A stretch of DNA of 64,000 nt, taken from contig DAOPQC010000001.1 in assembly GCA_035358815.1 (NCBI GenBank), positions 220,461-284,460 of the forward strand, read 5' to 3'. This document shows positions 63,943 to 64,000 of the stretch, one piece after another. The notes beneath the pieces were generated by a model. That model ran no database searches. It was not told the origin of the DNA and saw only the letters and a list, made by a program, of their open reading frames with translations. This DNA is from Thermoanaerobaculales bacterium. GTDB taxonomy: Bacteria > Acidobacteriota > Thermoanaerobaculia > Thermoanaerobaculales > Sulfomarinibacteraceae. The position numbers and the translations under genes are program-made. The stretch's first letter is position 1. The number at the start of each line of letters is the position of its first letter.

Positions 63943-64000
63943 CCGCCGCTGCCCGCCGAACGCGGGCCGCTGATTGCTGAGCGCTGCCGCTGTGCACGGA

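Overview
The window is a GC-rich chromosomal segment (roughly two thirds G+C) from a diderm bacterium: it encodes outer-membrane barrels (Omp85-like, DcaP-like, DUF3187-like), periplasmic enzymes with signal peptides and apolipoprotein N-acyltransferase. The mixture of secreted S9 peptidases, secreted amino-acid deamidases, Rhs proteins, RAYT transposases and sensor kinases with substrate-binding-like periplasmic domains suggests an Acidobacteriota-like heterotroph (perhaps Thermoanaerobaculia). That placement is inference; no marker gene in the window settles it.

Layout. 1-1.4 kb: 3' part of an AspT/YidE-type transporter. 1.45-11.95 kb: an accessory island with a small secreted protein, a 1708-residue Rhs protein with a nuclease-like tip, an Imm70-like immunity gene, a displaced second Rhs core fragment with a different tip and its candidate immunity gene, a truncated regulator, a DUF1737 protein and a RAYT transposase between REP-like palindromes. 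The island lies between two identical 25-bp hairpins. 12.0-25.7 kb: a one-direction block encoding periplasmic asparaginase, a signal-peptide-bearing aspartase, a Dcu C4-dicarboxylate transporter, periplasmic glutaminase, a DcaP porin, a periplasmic amidohydrolase, a DUF3011-porin fusion, a degenerate receiver protein, an Omp85-like barrel, and a NarL-type response regulator with its sensor kinase. 26-35.5 kb: PPK2, an EthD protein, a second AspT/YidE-type transporter, an NlpE-META lipoprotein, a DUF2959 lipoprotein, MscL, a GlsB/YeaQ protein, a sulfatase and a secreted HAD hydrolase. 35.6-38.8 kb: several broken genes (DUF748, PIN, peroxiredoxin) around an intact S41 peptidase. 39-49.8 kb: a transglutaminase-like protein and four secreted S9 peptidases. 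49.9-53.2 kb: an accessory patch with unknown proteins, a duplicated Fe-S protein fragment and a RAYT remnant. 53.3-64 kb: a third AspT/YidE-type transporter, a PEBP protein, a beta-oxidation set (thiolase, FadJ-like protein, CaiB-type enzyme), a DUF3187-like protein, Lnt and a four-helix-bundle protein.

How it fits together. Secreted S9 peptidases would release peptides. Periplasmic asparaginase and glutaminase would deamidate Asn and Gln. The exported aspartase would convert Asp to fumarate and ammonia outside the inner membrane, and the Dcu carrier would exchange fumarate for succinate. The porins would admit substrates, and the co-directional two-component system is a plausible regulator. 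This periplasmic amino-acid-to-fumarate module is the most interesting candidate system here. A second theme is genome wear: REP-like palindromes from two families, one intact and two decayed RAYT genes, and truncated genes that repeatedly end at or near those palindromes.
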